Source of the DNA: Algoriphagus aquimarinus
GTDB taxonomy: Bacteria > Bacteroidota > Bacteroidia > Cytophagales > Cyclobacteriaceae
NCBI RefSeq assembly: GCF_900112005.1
Contig: NZ_FOKK01000003.1
Coordinates: 310,001 to 374,000 of the forward strand
Length of the DNA: 64,000 nucleotides
Direction of reading: 5' to 3'
A model generated the notes under the pieces. It ran no database searches. It saw only the letters and a program-made list of their open reading frames with translations, and was not told the origin of the DNA. Below are positions 1-9,178 of this stretch, piece after piece. Each line of letters begins with the position of its first letter. Positions within the stretch are counted from its first letter, which is position 1. The position numbers and the translations under genes were made by a program.

Positions 1-711
1 ATACTGACCTCTGATTCCATAAAGCGCAGAAGCCGCAGGGCCTTTCAATACGTTGATAGTCTCGATGTCCTCTGGGTTGATATCCTGACCTAGGTTACCG
101 TAATCTTGCCCCGAAGAGCCGGAGAAGTTTGAGTTGGAAATAGGTGTACCATCGACAACCATTAAAGGTTCGCCGCCACCGGAAATAGAGTTGACTCCTC
201 TGATTTTGATTTTCTGAGTACCACCCATACTTGCTCCAGAAGAGCCAGTAACTTGTACACCAGCAATCTTTCCAGAAAGAGAACCTAATACGTTTTGTTC
301 TTTTGTGTAGGTAAGGTTTTCACCTTTTACCTCTTGAGTAGCATAACCGATAGATCTTTCATCTCGGGTAATGCCTAAGGCGGTTACCACTACTTCGCCA
401 AGCTGAGAAACGTCTTCAGCTAGTTGGATGTTGATTTCAGTGGTGTTACCTGCAATTTTTCTTTGGGTTTCATATCCGATAAAGGAATATACCAGCACGG
501 ATTCTGATCCTGGTACCGAGATGGAGTAATTTCCATCTAAGTCAGACACAGTTCCTTTAGAGGAACCTTGTACGACTATACTTACTCCTGGAAGTGGCAT
601 GCCATCTTCCTGTGAGGTTACTTTTCCTTTTATAGTCTGCTGAGCGTAGAGTGGAATACTCGCCAGGAACCCTAAAAGAAAAAGCAATGTCATTGCGTAG
701 TTTTTCTTCAT
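1..711 (-). CDS. SusC/RagA-type TonB-dependent outer membrane receptor (N-terminal part, truncated by the window)
   Basis: The ATG at 709-711 opens an N-terminal signal peptide (MKKNYAMTLLFLLGFLASIP, then LYAQQ). A carboxypeptidase-regulatory-like beta domain follows at about residues 27-105 (KGKVTSQEDGMPLPGVSI, GTVSDLDGNYSISV), and then the start of the plug domain (residues 120-237: GSLSGKIAGVQV, IRGVNSISGGGEPLMVVDG, DIETINVLKGPAA). This is the standard N-terminus of SusC-like receptors, which import oligomers together with a SusD lipoprotein. The gene runs off the left edge, so the barrel and any SusD partner are unseen and the substrate cannot be named. No -7/-33 promoter pair was found in the 475 bases upstream. 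Confidence 0.93.
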   Translation of the reverse strand, partial: MKKNYAMTLLFLLGFLASIPLYAQQTIKGKVTSQEDGMPLPGVSIVVQGSSKGTVSDLDGNYSISVPGSESVLVYSFIGYETQRKIAGNTTEINIQLAEDVSQLGEVVVTALGITRDERSIGYATQEVKGENLTYTKEQNVLGSLSGKIAGVQVTGSSGASMGGTQKIKIRGVNSISGGGEPLMVVDGTPISNSNFSGSSGQDYGNLGQDINPEDIETINVLKGPAASALYGIRGQY

Positions 712-1123
712 GTGTTTAATTGTTTACTATGTATTTATTGGTTTGCTATTATTATTTTGATATCTGGCAAATTACTGCACTCTTTATACTTTGTTTGAAG
801 TGATAAACGGCAATTGGTCAGTGCGGTGACTTCGGATTATCGGGATAAATCACAAAACTGCTTTGACTTATTAAAACTTTACCCATCTGCCACTAAACGG
901 ACCTTCATTTGTGAAAAAGAGCAATGATCTATCAGATTTTGGTTAATCTAAGTGTCAATGTTTCATAAATTAAGAATAATGGATTGGTTATTTCAATTTT
1001 TAGGCAGTGATTTTTAACGAAATAGCAATAATTTATTTCAATTCAAATAATATTTGTTCCTGCGTGTTTTTGCAGTATTATATTTTGAATACAAGCAATA
1101 ATGAGCTAAGTGGCTGTAGATGA
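712..1123. other. Intergenic region upstream of the SusC-like gene, no gene seen
   Basis: AT-rich DNA between the start of the SusC-like gene and the hppA terminator. No convincing reading frame. The only structure noticed is a 13-base perfect palindrome, CAAATAATATTTG, at 1044-1056, which could be an operator or chance in AT-rich sequence. Confidence 0.4.
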
Positions 1124-1161
1124 GATTAAAAAAAAAGACTGCCTTGTGTAAGGCAGTCTTT
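1124..1161 (-). terminator. Rho-independent terminator of hppA
   Basis: Perfect 12-base stem (AAAGACTGCCTT at 1134-1145 and AAGGCAGTCTTT at 1150-1161) around a 4-base loop. Read on the minus strand it is followed by a T run (the A run at 1127-1136). It lies 25 bases past the hppA stop. Confidence 0.9.
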
Positions 1162-1186
1162 CAGTAAGATTAAAAATGTAAATCAG

Positions 1187-3427
1187 TTAATTCACTTTCT
1201 TAATTTCTGTGATGGTTTCAGTCACCACTTTTTTTCCGTCTTCGTATTTAATTTCTTTTTTGATCTCCACTTTTTCAGACGTAGCTCCTGTATGTGGACG
1301 CTGACTGATATGTGGTGCAATGATCAGAGCCACGATAGACATCAACTTGATAAGGATATTCATAGAAGGTCCGGAAGTGTCTTTAAATGGATCACCTACG
1401 GTATCACCAGTCACAGAAGCTTTGTGTGGCTCAGACTTTTTATAGTACATCTCACCATCGATCTCTACGCCTTTTTCAAAAGACTTCTTAGCATTGTCCC
1501 AAGCACCACCGGCATTGGACTGGAACATTCCCATGAGCACACCCGATACGGTTACACCTGCTAGTAATCCACCTAGCATTTCTGCAGATGATACTTGCTC
1601 AAATACGCCTTGGAAACCGAAACCTATCAAAAGAGGAGTGACCAATGCGATAGCTCCCGGAAGAAGCATTTCACGAAGTGAAGCCTTAGTTGAGATTTCC
1701 ACGCACTTATCGTATTCAGGCTTGGCTTTGTATTCCATGATACCTGGAATTTCTCTGAACTGACGTCTTACTTCATTCACCATGTCCATGGCAGCTCTAC
1801 CCACAGCCGCTATAGCTAGGGAAGAGAAAATATATGGAATCATACCGCCCACAAATAATGCGGCCAGTACAGGTGCTTTGAAAATATCAATTGCATCGAT
1901 TCCAGCTACACCCACAAATGCTGCGAAGAGAGCTAAAGAAGTCAATGCTGCAGAAGCGATAGCGAATCCCTTACCAGACGCGGCAGTTGTATTACCCACT
2001 GCATCCAGAATATCAGTTCGATCTCTTACTTCTTCAGGAAGTTGGCTCATCTCAGCGATACCACCCGCATTATCTGCGATAGGGCCGAAAGCATCGATGG
2101 CAAGTTGCATGGCTGTAGTTGCCATCATTCCTGCTGCTGCTATTGCTACTCCGTAAAGTCCAGCGAAAGCATAAGAACCCATGATACCACCAGCCAAAAC
2201 AAGGATAGGAAGCACAGTGGATTCCATTCCTACCGCTAGACCGGCAATAATGTTCGTTGCGTGACCGGTTGCTGACTGCTTGATGATTGATTGCACTGGA
2301 CGTTTGCCCATTGCTGTATAATATTCCGTGATGATACTCATTAGCGTTCCTACGACCAGTCCAAGAATGATCGCATAGAACACATCCATATTGGTGAAAT
2401 CATAACCGCGGATAGACAATGTCTCTGGAAGCATGTATTTCACTACGAAGAATGAAGCGATCCCAGTGAAAACAATCGAAGACCAGTTACCCATATTTAA
2501 GGCATGCTGTACATCGCCTTTATCATCTTTAATGGTCACAAAGAACATTCCCATTATAGAGAATACGATTCCCAAACCAGCCAATACCATTGGAAGTAGG
2601 ATAGGAGCAATTCCTCCAAAATTATCTATAGAAACAATCTCACGCCCCAAAACCATGGTCGCTAAGATTGTGGCTACGTACGAACCGAATAAATCAGCAC
2701 CCATACCAGCTACGTCACCTACGTTGTCACCCACATTATCAGCGATAGTCGCAGGGTTTCTCACATCATCTTCAGGTATTCCTGCTTCTACTTTTCCAAC
2801 TAAATCTGCTCCTACATCTGCAGCTTTAGTGTAAATACCACCACCAACTCTTGCGAAAAGTGCGATAGATTCAGCTCCTAAAGAGAAACCAGCAAGTACC
2901 TCGAGCGCTTTTTCCATTTCTACACCATTCACTCCAGCACCTACACTTTGTACATATAAATGATAGAAAAGGATAAAGAGGGAGCCAAGTCCTAATACTG
3001 CAAGACCAGCAACTCCTAGTCCCATTACGGATCCACCTGTGAATGACACTTTAAGAGCATGCTTCAAACTAGTTCGAGCAGCTTGGGTAGTTCGTACGTT
3101 CGCTTTGGTAGCGATATTCATTCCTATGTATCCTGCAAAAGCTGAAAATACAGCTCCTATAAGAAAGGAAATGGCGATAACTGGACTGGATGTCTCTACT
3201 GACATACCCGACCATACCAAAAGAATTACGGCAATAACTGCAAAATAGGAAAGTACTTTCCATTCGGCTTTCAAGAACGCCATAGCCCCGTCGGCTATGT
3301 AGCCGGCAAGTTCCATCATGTTTTTGTCACCGGTTTCCTGCTTGGTTACCCAGGCGGATTTAATGGCCATCACGATCAGGCCCACCAGTCCCAACGCGGG
3401 GACTACATAAATCAAAGCTTGTTCCAT
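1187..3427 (-). CDS. hppA: Membrane-bound K+-dependent ion-translocating pyrophosphatase
   Basis: 746 residues, the usual family length, with about 16 membrane segments. It hydrolyses cytosolic PPi and pumps H+ (or Na+) across the inner membrane. The PPi-site motifs are present: [18 protein letters not shown] (204-221) and [18 protein letters not shown] (230-247), plus [12 protein letters not shown] near 479-489. Ala482 in the GNTTAA motif, where K+-independent enzymes have Lys, indicates K+ dependence. The semi-conserved gate glutamate of membrane segment 6 is absent from both known positions (Gly248, Ala252). A Glu is instead found at 186 in segment 5 (GAES), as I recall for the Flavobacterium-type H+-pumping group. 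A strong promoter lies upstream and a terminator downstream, so it is a single-gene unit. Confidence 0.96.
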   Translation of the reverse strand: MEQALIYVVPALGLVGLIVMAIKSAWVTKQETGDKNMMELAGYIADGAMAFLKAEWKVLSYFAVIAVILLVWSGMSVETSSPVIAISFLIGAVFSAFAGYIGMNIATKANVRTTQAARTSLKHALKVSFTGGSVMGLGVAGLAVLGLGSLFILFYHLYVQSVGAGVNGVEMEKALEVLAGFSLGAESIALFARVGGGIYTKAADVGADLVGKVEAGIPEDDVRNPATIADNVGDNVGDVAGMGADLFGSYVATILATMVLGREIVSIDNFGGIAPILLPMVLAGLGIVFSIMGMFFVTIKDDKGDVQHALNMGNWSSIVFTGIASFFVVKYMLPETLSIRGYDFTNMDVFYAIILGLVVGTLMSIITEYYTAMGKRPVQSIIKQSATGHATNIIAGLAVGMESTVLPILVLAGGIMGSYAFAGLYGVAIAAAGMMATTAMQLAIDAFGPIADNAGGIAEMSQLPEEVRDRTDILDAVGNTTAASGKGFAIASAALTSLALFAAFVGVAGIDAIDIFKAPVLAALFVGGMIPYIFSSLAIAAVGRAAMDMVNEVRRQFREIPGIMEYKAKPEYDKCVEISTKASLREMLLPGAIALVTPLLIGFGFQGVFEQVSSAEMLGGLLAGVTVSGVLMGMFQSNAGGAWDNAKKSFEKGVEIDGEMYYKKSEPHKASVTGDTVGDPFKDTSGPSMNILIKLMSIVALIIAPHISQRPHTGATSEKVEIKKEIKYEDGKKVVTETITEIKKVN

Positions 3428-3467
3428 AAAGTATGTCGTACTGTTAATTTTGAAATTGTTAATTGAG

Positions 3468-3497
3468 CAAATATATAACTTCTCATTTACCGACCAA
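3468..3497 (-). promoter_or_regulatory. Bacteroidota-type promoter of hppA
   Basis: On the minus strand TTG (3495-3497), 19 bases, then TATATTTG (3468-3475). This matches the Bacteroidota sigma consensus TTG-N17..23-TAnnTTTG exactly. The predicted transcription start is about 35 bases before the hppA ATG. Confidence 0.72.
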
Positions 3498-3823
3498 TTG
3501 CAGATTATTATGGTTTAAATCGCTGTTTTTGAAGAATTTATTGAAGATTGTGTAATGAAATCATAATTTGATGTCAGACTCTCGCTAGAATTTCTAGAAT
3601 TGATTGAAATATGGCAAAATGAGAATTGTCTGAATTGTATAAATATTTAAAGTCCATGGCTAGAACTAGTGGTGCTATAATACGTGCGGTTGAACCTTGA
3701 TTTCACTCAGATTTAAGTGTTGAATATTTTAAATAACTAAAATTCAATTGTTTAAAGCGGTGGAAGTCAATATAAATAGTAAATTAGTTTCTGTATAATT
3801 TTTAATAGCCATCCTATAAGCCT
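3498..3823. other. Intergenic region between divergent hppA and the HD-domain gene
   Basis: AT-rich, no reading frame of interest, no clear hairpin. It must hold the promoter of the HD-domain gene, but I found no TAnnTTTG element close to its start. Confidence 0.4.
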
Positions 3824-4435
3824 GTGGATTTACAACTCAAGAATTTTGAATGCAGTATTAGAAAAATGTTTGCAGAGCGATTAAACCCTAAGGTTTGCTA
3901 CCATAATTTAGATCATACCTTATCTATAGTAGCCAAGGTCAATGAAATTGGACTGTATTACCAAATGAGTAAAATCCAATTAGAGGATTTGTTTCTAGCA
4001 GGATGGCTACACGATGTGGGTTATTGGGGTGGAGTTGCGCTGGACCATGAAGAAAGAGGGGCTGATTTTGCACAGGATTTTTTGCCCAAGTTTGGGATAT
4101 CACAAAATAGGATAGAAGCAATTTGCCAAGCTATACTCGCTACGAAGGTGCCACAAAAGCCTAAGAGTCTTATGGACTCTATACTATGCGATGCTGATCT
4201 GTATCATTTGAGTTCAGACCAGTGTTATGATCAAACCTTGCTATTGAGAAAGGAAAATGAGCAATTGAATGAGAGATCTGTTGTGCTTTTGAATTGGCTT
4301 AGGAATAGTGAGGTTTTCATGAAAAGCCATCACTATCATACTGAATATGCCATTAAATATTACCAGTCGGGCAAGGATGAGAATCTAGCATTTTTACAAT
4401 CCAAAATAGCAGATCTAGCCAAGGTAGAGATTTAG
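3824..4435 (+). CDS. HD-domain metal-dependent phosphohydrolase
   Basis: 203 residues, soluble. The HD-superfamily metal ligands are visible: His31 (NLDHTL), His63-Asp64 (GWLHDVGYW), His75 in ALDHEERGA, and Asp123/Asp125 (LCDADLYHL). The family hydrolyses phosphate esters, often of nucleotides; the substrate here is unknown. The frame opens with GTG at 3824; an ATG at 3863 (residue 14) is the alternative and would keep all HD motifs. It lies alone, divergent from hppA and 250 bases before a two-component pair. Confidence 0.82.
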   Translation: MDLQLKNFECSIRKMFAERLNPKVCYHNLDHTLSIVAKVNEIGLYYQMSKIQLEDLFLAGWLHDVGYWGGVALDHEERGADFAQDFLPKFGISQNRIEAICQAILATKVPQKPKSLMDSILCDADLYHLSSDQCYDQTLLLRKENEQLNERSVVLLNWLRNSEVFMKSHHYHTEYAIKYYQSGKDENLAFLQSKIADLAKVEI

Positions 4436-4685
4436 TCATATTGCTAATTGGATTGTGATTTTATGGTTTTCTATAGAAGTCAGCTTACTTAGAAGGATGA
4501 TCTTTTCTGAAATAATTCCAGATTATAGGGAAAATCAACTTTGCCACAACCCTTGCATCAGTATCTTAACTTCTGTTTTTAATTTGATTTTTCGTGCTTT
4601 TTAGGGTAGTATGATTACTTGATTGCTCATCGTGATAGTTTCGTGATGATTAGATTATACCTTTCCAAATCACTTTATTTTTCAG

Positions 4686-5384
4686 ATGAAAAAAGTACTT
4701 ATAGTAGAAGACGATCCCAATATCAGCCAGTTGATACAGATTCATCTGAAGGATTTGGACTATGAAATCAAGGTAAGAAATAATGGTAGGGAGGGGTTTG
4801 AAGAAGCCAATACCAATGCTTATGATCTGATTATTCTGGACATAATGCTTCCCGAAATGGATGGGATTGCTATTTGCCAGCGTTTGCGCGCATTGGATAA
4901 TTTCACTCCGATACTCATGATTACGGCCAAATCGGAAGAGATAGACAAAGTCATTGGTTTGGAATCTGGAGCTGATGATTACATCACAAAACCTTTTAAG
5001 ATCCGTGAATTTATTGCCAGAGTGAAGGCGATAATGCGACGTCAAGATCAATTTGCAATGCTTGCTGCTAACGATGTCAAGCTGATCAAATTTGAATCTC
5101 TGGAAATTGATGAGAAAAAACGCAAAGTAATCCTTCAACAAAAACGAGTGGATCTGACGCCCAAAGAATTTGATCTTTTGGTGTTGATGGCAAAGAGTCC
5201 AGGAAGAAGTTATTCTAGATCCGAGCTTTTAGAGCTGATTTGGGGCTATGATTTCTCAGGGTACGAGCATACAGTCAATGCACATATCAACCGCCTTCGT
5301 GCGAAAATCGAAGCGGATCCTAACAACCCAATTTATATTCTAACCACTTGGGGTGTAGGATATAGATTCAATGATGAATTTTAA
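4686..5384 (+). CDS. OmpR/PhoB-family two-component response regulator
   Basis: 232 residues, typical for the family. The N-terminal receiver has acidic residues Asp9-Asp10, the phosphoacceptor Asp52 (IILDIMLPEMDG), the switch residue Thr80 (MITAKSEE) and Lys102 (YITKPF). The C-terminal winged helix (about 130-230) includes LTPKEFDLLVLMAKSPG and the recognition region SGYEHTVNAHINRLRAKIE, ending TTWGVGYRF. The gene lies 9 bases before its histidine kinase, so the two form a cognate pair. The sensed signal is not evident. Confidence 0.95.
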   Translation: MKKVLIVEDDPNISQLIQIHLKDLDYEIKVRNNGREGFEEANTNAYDLIILDIMLPEMDGIAICQRLRALDNFTPILMITAKSEEIDKVIGLESGADDYITKPFKIREFIARVKAIMRRQDQFAMLAANDVKLIKFESLEIDEKKRKVILQQKRVDLTPKEFDLLVLMAKSPGRSYSRSELLELIWGYDFSGYEHTVNAHINRLRAKIEADPNNPIYILTTWGVGYRFNDEF

Positions 5385-5393
5385 GCCGAAACC

Positions 5394-6848
5394 ATGAAAA
5401 GTCTATTCCTGAGAATTTCACTCATCTTTATATTGGTCTTATTGATCGTTGGCTGTTCCTATGTATTTATTACGGCTATCACGGCTCAACGATATTTTCA
5501 GGAGACCACTCAGCGACTGAATGCCACGGTGGCCGAATACATGATAGAGGAGGTCAATCCCTTTGAAAATGGTGAAGTGAATGAGGCTGCCTTAGGCACC
5601 ATTATGCACTCCATGATGGCTGTCAATCCCGGGATCGAGGTCTATTTACTAGACCCGACAGGCGAGATCTTGTCCTATGTGGTATTAGATCAGTTGGTCA
5701 AGCTGAAACGTGTGGATCTCGCTCCTGTAAAGACATTTATTGAAACCAAAGGCGACGGCTTTGTGATGGGGGATGATCCCCGAAATCCTGGCGAACAATC
5801 TGTTTTTTCTGCGACAGCAGTTTATGAAGAGGAGCAATTACTTGGGTATGTTTATATCATTTTGGCAAGTGAAAAATATGAAACCATTTCTTCTGGGGTA
5901 CTAGGAAGCTATTGGATGCAGCTTACGTTCAATTCTATTTTGATTACGCTTGTAGTGGCGTTACTCATTGGATTGGTATTGATCGCCTGGTTGACTAGAC
6001 ACCTAAGAACTATTGTAAAGACTGTGGAGCGTTTCAAAGATGGAGACCTCACTGCTCGAGTGCCCGATTACAAGACTAATTCTGAGTTTTCCGTTTTGGG
6101 GGAGACATTCAATCACATGGCGGATAGGATTCTTGATAATATAGAGGAGCTCAAAAAAGTCGATAGTCTGCGAAGAGAATTGATTGCGAATGTCTCGCAT
6201 GATCTACGGAATCCTCTGGCAATAATAAACGGCTATATAGAAACATTGCAAATGAAAGGTGAATCTATTTCAGCAGAAGAGAAAGAGAGCTACTTGAAGA
6301 TTATAGGTAATAGCACAGATAAGCTGACCAAACTTGTAGCCGATCTATTTGATCTATCCAAATTGGAATCCGGACAGATGCATGTGAAGAAGGAAAATCT
6401 GAATGTTCAAGAATTACTTCATGATAGTAGTTTGAAATATGAATTGCTGGCCAGGTCAAAAAATATCGTCATAGAAACCAATATTTCTTCAACACTTCCT
6501 CTGGTAAAAGCTGATTTATACTTGCTCGATCGTGTGATCCAAAACCTACTTGATAATGCGGTGAAATACACGCCTCAAGACGGTGAAATAAGTATAGAAG
6601 CAAATTCAGTAGCTGGTGGAGTAGAAGTCAAAATCAAAAATAGTGGAGGAGGCATTCCACAGGCAGATTTAGAGTCAATCTTCGATCGATATTATATGAT
6701 AGATAAGGAAAGGGAAGGAGTGGAAGGCTCAGGACTGGGTTTAGCGATTGTCAAGCGGATCTTAGAGGTTCACGGTTCAGAAATACATATAGAATCAGAT
6801 TCGGATACGTACACTGAGTTTATCTTCCAATTGCCAGTGGAAGCTTGA
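5394..6848 (+). CDS. Membrane sensor histidine kinase, HAMP type
   Basis: 484 residues. Membrane segments at about 7-29 and 176-200 enclose a periplasmic sensor of about 145 residues. They are followed by HAMP (200-250), the dimerisation/phosphoacceptor domain with His269 (ANVSHDLRNPL), and an ATPase domain with N box QNLLDNAVKYT (383-393) and GSGLGLAI (445-452). The G1 box reads NSGGGIP (416-422), with Asn416 in place of the usual Asp that contacts adenine. That may lower ATP affinity or be tolerated. It is the partner of the response regulator just upstream. Confidence 0.94.
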   Translation: MKSLFLRISLIFILVLLIVGCSYVFITAITAQRYFQETTQRLNATVAEYMIEEVNPFENGEVNEAALGTIMHSMMAVNPGIEVYLLDPTGEILSYVVLDQLVKLKRVDLAPVKTFIETKGDGFVMGDDPRNPGEQSVFSATAVYEEEQLLGYVYIILASEKYETISSGVLGSYWMQLTFNSILITLVVALLIGLVLIAWLTRHLRTIVKTVERFKDGDLTARVPDYKTNSEFSVLGETFNHMADRILDNIEELKKVDSLRRELIANVSHDLRNPLAIINGYIETLQMKGESISAEEKESYLKIIGNSTDKLTKLVADLFDLSKLESGQMHVKKENLNVQELLHDSSLKYELLARSKNIVIETNISSTLPLVKADLYLLDRVIQNLLDNAVKYTPQDGEISIEANSVAGGVEVKIKNSGGGIPQADLESIFDRYYMIDKEREGVEGSGLGLAIVKRILEVHGSEIHIESDSDTYTEFIFQLPVEA

Positions 6849-7094
6849 TGTTCTAATCCAATTAGATTTTTAATGCATATAATTTCCAAATGGTAAGTTG
6901 TTAACCGTAAAAGTTGTAATTGGTAATATGTGAAAAGGTAGAAGTGAAAAGTTGTATGAGTTGTGGTAAGTAAAGCTGTGAATTAGGTCCTGTTTTCAGT
7001 AAGTAGAAACTATTGAACTGATTTTCAAAATACTTGAAGTTATCTATATTACAGTGACTTATACTATTTTAAAATAAATCATCACTTTAGGTAT

Positions 7095-7136
7095 AACCAA
7101 AGAAGGCCAGCAATTAATTGCTGGCCTTCTTTGGTT
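7095..7136. terminator. Bidirectional terminator between convergent genes
   Basis: Perfect 42-base palindrome centred at 7115/7116 with arms AACCAAAGAAGGCCAGCAATT. It sits between the histidine kinase (+) and the DM13 operon (-), 30 bases past the stop of the latter. T-rich sequence flanks both sides, so it can serve both strands. The 317-base gap 6849-7165 holds nothing else I recognise. Confidence 0.85.
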
Positions 7137-7165
7137 TAATTGAGTAGGGAATTCACTTTGCTAAA

Positions 7166-7645
7166 TCACTTAAACTCTGCGAAGCCAAAGGGGATAGCAG
7201 CTGCTCCGCACCATAATATTCCGTGAGAAAATTTAGCATCGGGAAAACTTGATAAATTGAAAAAATGCTCGCCTGGTTCATTTACTACAGCAACCAGTTG
7301 ATAGCTGGTCTTTTCTGAAAGATTCAATTCTTTAGAGTTGGAAAGATAAACAGTGACTGTTCCGGTGTGGAAGCTTGAGTTAAAGTCATTGCTGAGATTT
7401 ACAAAATAGGCTCCTCCTTCATCCTTAACCAGATCCATCATTCCTTTTGTGTTTGAGCCGCTTTGAGATGTGAATGTTCCCGTTTTAAGGACTTCTACAT
7501 TTCCCATGACTTTGACCATGTCAGTTTTGTCAGGGGATCCAGCGGTGTCATCTGGATTTTTGGGAAGAGCATCCTCCGAGTTGCTACAGGAACCAAGTGA
7601 AATAGCAAGAATTATGAGTAGTATATAGTTGATTGTAAGCTTCAT
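7166..7645 (-). CDS. DM13-domain lipoprotein (fourth gene of operon)
   Basis: 159 residues with a lipoprotein signal (lipobox LGSC, lipidated Cys20) and a low-complexity linker to about residue 42. One DM13-like domain covers about 48-159: VLKTGTFTSQSG, a strand GTVTVYLSNS (95-104), and the C-terminal signature GILWCGAAAIPFGFAEF with Cys146. DM13 domains are small beta domains, proposed to be redox-active through this conserved Cys. It is a distant paralogue of the gene at 9179-9628. It starts 4 bases after the Crp-type gene, so it is probably co-transcribed. Its substrate or partner is unknown. Confidence 0.78.
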   Translation of the reverse strand: MKLTINYILLIILAISLGSCSNSEDALPKNPDDTAGSPDKTDMVKVMGNVEVLKTGTFTSQSGSNTKGMMDLVKDEGGAYFVNLSNDFNSSFHTGTVTVYLSNSKELNLSEKTSYQLVAVVNEPGEHFFNLSSFPDAKFSHGILWCGAAAIPFGFAEFK

Positions 7646-7649
7646 GATA

Positions 7650-8285
7650 TTAGGGTTTGAAATTTTCGAGATTACGAAATAGGATTCTATTTCTGCTGTA
7701 ATTGATTGTCCCTTGTCGCTTCAAGGTAGAAAATGTTTTGGTTACCGTTTGTCTGCTGGAGTCAGAAAGCAACGCGAAATCCTCATGAGTAAGATTGATT
7801 TTGAGTAATGTTTCGTCGCCATATTTATGCCCGATTTTAAGAGCCAGTTCTTTTAGAACAGATTTAATCCGCTGCTCCGCGTCTAAGGAAATCAATCGCT
7901 CATGTCTTTGAGAAGCTTCCAGCGCCCGATCTATTAGTTTCTGTGTCAGATGCGACTTGATCTCTGGCAGGAGATTAGGAGCGCTATCTAGTTTTTGGAT
8001 TAAGGTGCCATCTTCGAGCGCTATTGCATAGCTGAGGTTTTTTCTTGCAACTGAAGAATCAAAATCACCTTCACCAATTATTTCTCCCTCCGTTGCAATT
8101 TTCAGAATAGTTTGAAGACCATTTGGAAGCATTTTTTGAAGTTTTAAACTTCCTTTTTTTACCAAATAGAAACCTTCCGAAACCTGATCTTGCTTATAGA
8201 TTGCTTGACCTTTTGAGTAGCTTCTGGATAGAGGGAAAGTTGCCTGAATTGTTTCTCTGTAGGATTGTGCTAAACTAGTATTCAT
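7650..8285 (-). CDS. Crp/Fnr-family transcriptional regulator
   Basis: 211 residues. An N-terminal cyclic-nucleotide-binding-type beta barrel (about 20-110: GQAIYKQDQVSEGFYLVKKG, LPNGLQTILKIATEGEIIGEGD) and dimer helix precede a C-terminal Crp-type helix-turn-helix (about 160-205: LTHEDFALLSDSSRQTVTKT, FSTLKRQG). There are no cysteines, so it cannot carry an Fnr-type Fe-S cluster. Its ATG overlaps the stop of the barrel gene by 4 bases (ATGA), giving translational coupling. A regulator embedded within the operon suggests autoregulation, but the ligand is unknown. Confidence 0.9.
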   Translation of the reverse strand: MNTSLAQSYRETIQATFPLSRSYSKGQAIYKQDQVSEGFYLVKKGSLKLQKMLPNGLQTILKIATEGEIIGEGDFDSSVARKNLSYAIALEDGTLIQKLDSAPNLLPEIKSHLTQKLIDRALEASQRHERLISLDAEQRIKSVLKELALKIGHKYGDETLLKINLTHEDFALLSDSSRQTVTKTFSTLKRQGTINYSRNRILFRNLENFKP

Positions 8286-9172
8286 GGTTTCTTAGGTTTA
8301 TGTTCATAATAAACGCCTACGCCAAGTACGCCTGAGGAATAAATGTTTTTACGCTCAAACACCCAGTCAGTGTAATTTCTGTAATTCAAACTCACATGGA
8401 TGTTCTTGTAAACAGGTACGCTCGCACCGAAACTGTAGCCTGTGTATTCGGAACCATCTCCTCTCACAAAGTCAGTCGCCACTTCTACTTCATCGACTGA
8501 TTTCAGTGCATTAAGACGGGCATTTACCCAAACAAAATCCGCGATATGGTAGCCGATCTCGGCTCCAACGGCAAATTGATCTGAGAATGAGACTCCTTTG
8601 TATTCAGTTCGGAAATTATAGGCACTAAATAGGTTCCCATAAAATGGAATGTTAGGAAGTGCAAAGGAAGTTGCTAACGTAGTCCAAACATTAAACTCGC
8701 CGTCACCTGAGGGTAGGTTGATTTGTTCGAAATCATTGACTTTACTTTTTGCAAAGTGATTGGCTTTTCCAATTGGGATCTCTGGAGCCACAGCTATACT
8801 CAGTGGGAAATACTTTTTGAGCAATGCATGCTTAAACTCTAAACGCAAATCACCAATTCCACTCACTGTTTCGGTAGTTTCAAAACTATTCCAAGTTTGA
8901 AGTGGCCAATTGGCGATAATGGTGAATTTGTCCGTCACACCATACTCACCATAGAAGACAAGCGATTGCTGAGAAAACTGGTTTGTTTCTAATTGTTCCC
9001 CATCGAGTGTGAAATAGTTGTCAGATTTCAGAGACTGAAAATTCAATTGATAAAACCCTTCTGTTTTCTCTTTAGTCCAGCCACTTTGCGCAGTTACATC
9101 CAGCGCAAATAAGCACATAAACCCAAGGCCAACGGCCTTGAGTCTTGCTATTAATGTGTTTTGAAATTGCAT
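8282..9172 (-). CDS. Outer-membrane beta-barrel protein (Phenol_MetA_deg-like transporter fold)
   Basis: 296 residues with a Sec signal peptide ending near ALDVTAQS (residue 29). The rest is alternating hydrophobic/aromatic beta strands: FYQLNFQSL, SLVFYGEYGVTDKFTIIANW, GDLRLEFKHALLKKY, FPLSIAVAPEIPIG, YNFRTEYKG, GAEIGYHIADFVWVNARL, ending with a periodic last strand GVLGVGVYYEHK. The pattern resembles the family named for the MetA phenol-degradation pathway, a set of uncharacterised outer-membrane barrels; that assignment is by pattern only. It lies 6 bases after the first DM13 gene and overlaps the regulator, so barrel and DM13 lipoproteins probably act together in the envelope. Confidence 0.75.
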   Translation of the reverse strand: MQFQNTLIARLKAVGLGFMCLFALDVTAQSGWTKEKTEGFYQLNFQSLKSDNYFTLDGEQLETNQFSQQSLVFYGEYGVTDKFTIIANWPLQTWNSFETTETVSGIGDLRLEFKHALLKKYFPLSIAVAPEIPIGKANHFAKSKVNDFEQINLPSGDGEFNVWTTLATSFALPNIPFYGNLFSAYNFRTEYKGVSFSDQFAVGAEIGYHIADFVWVNARLNALKSVDEVEVATDFVRGDGSEYTGYSFGASVPVYKNIHVSLNYRNYTDWVFERKNIYSSGVLGVGVYYEHKPKKP

Positions 9173-9178
9173 TTTTTG

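Noticed and set aside
1292..3263. Several open frames on the plus strand across hppA
   Set aside because: They are antisense shadows of a gene with unambiguous family motifs.
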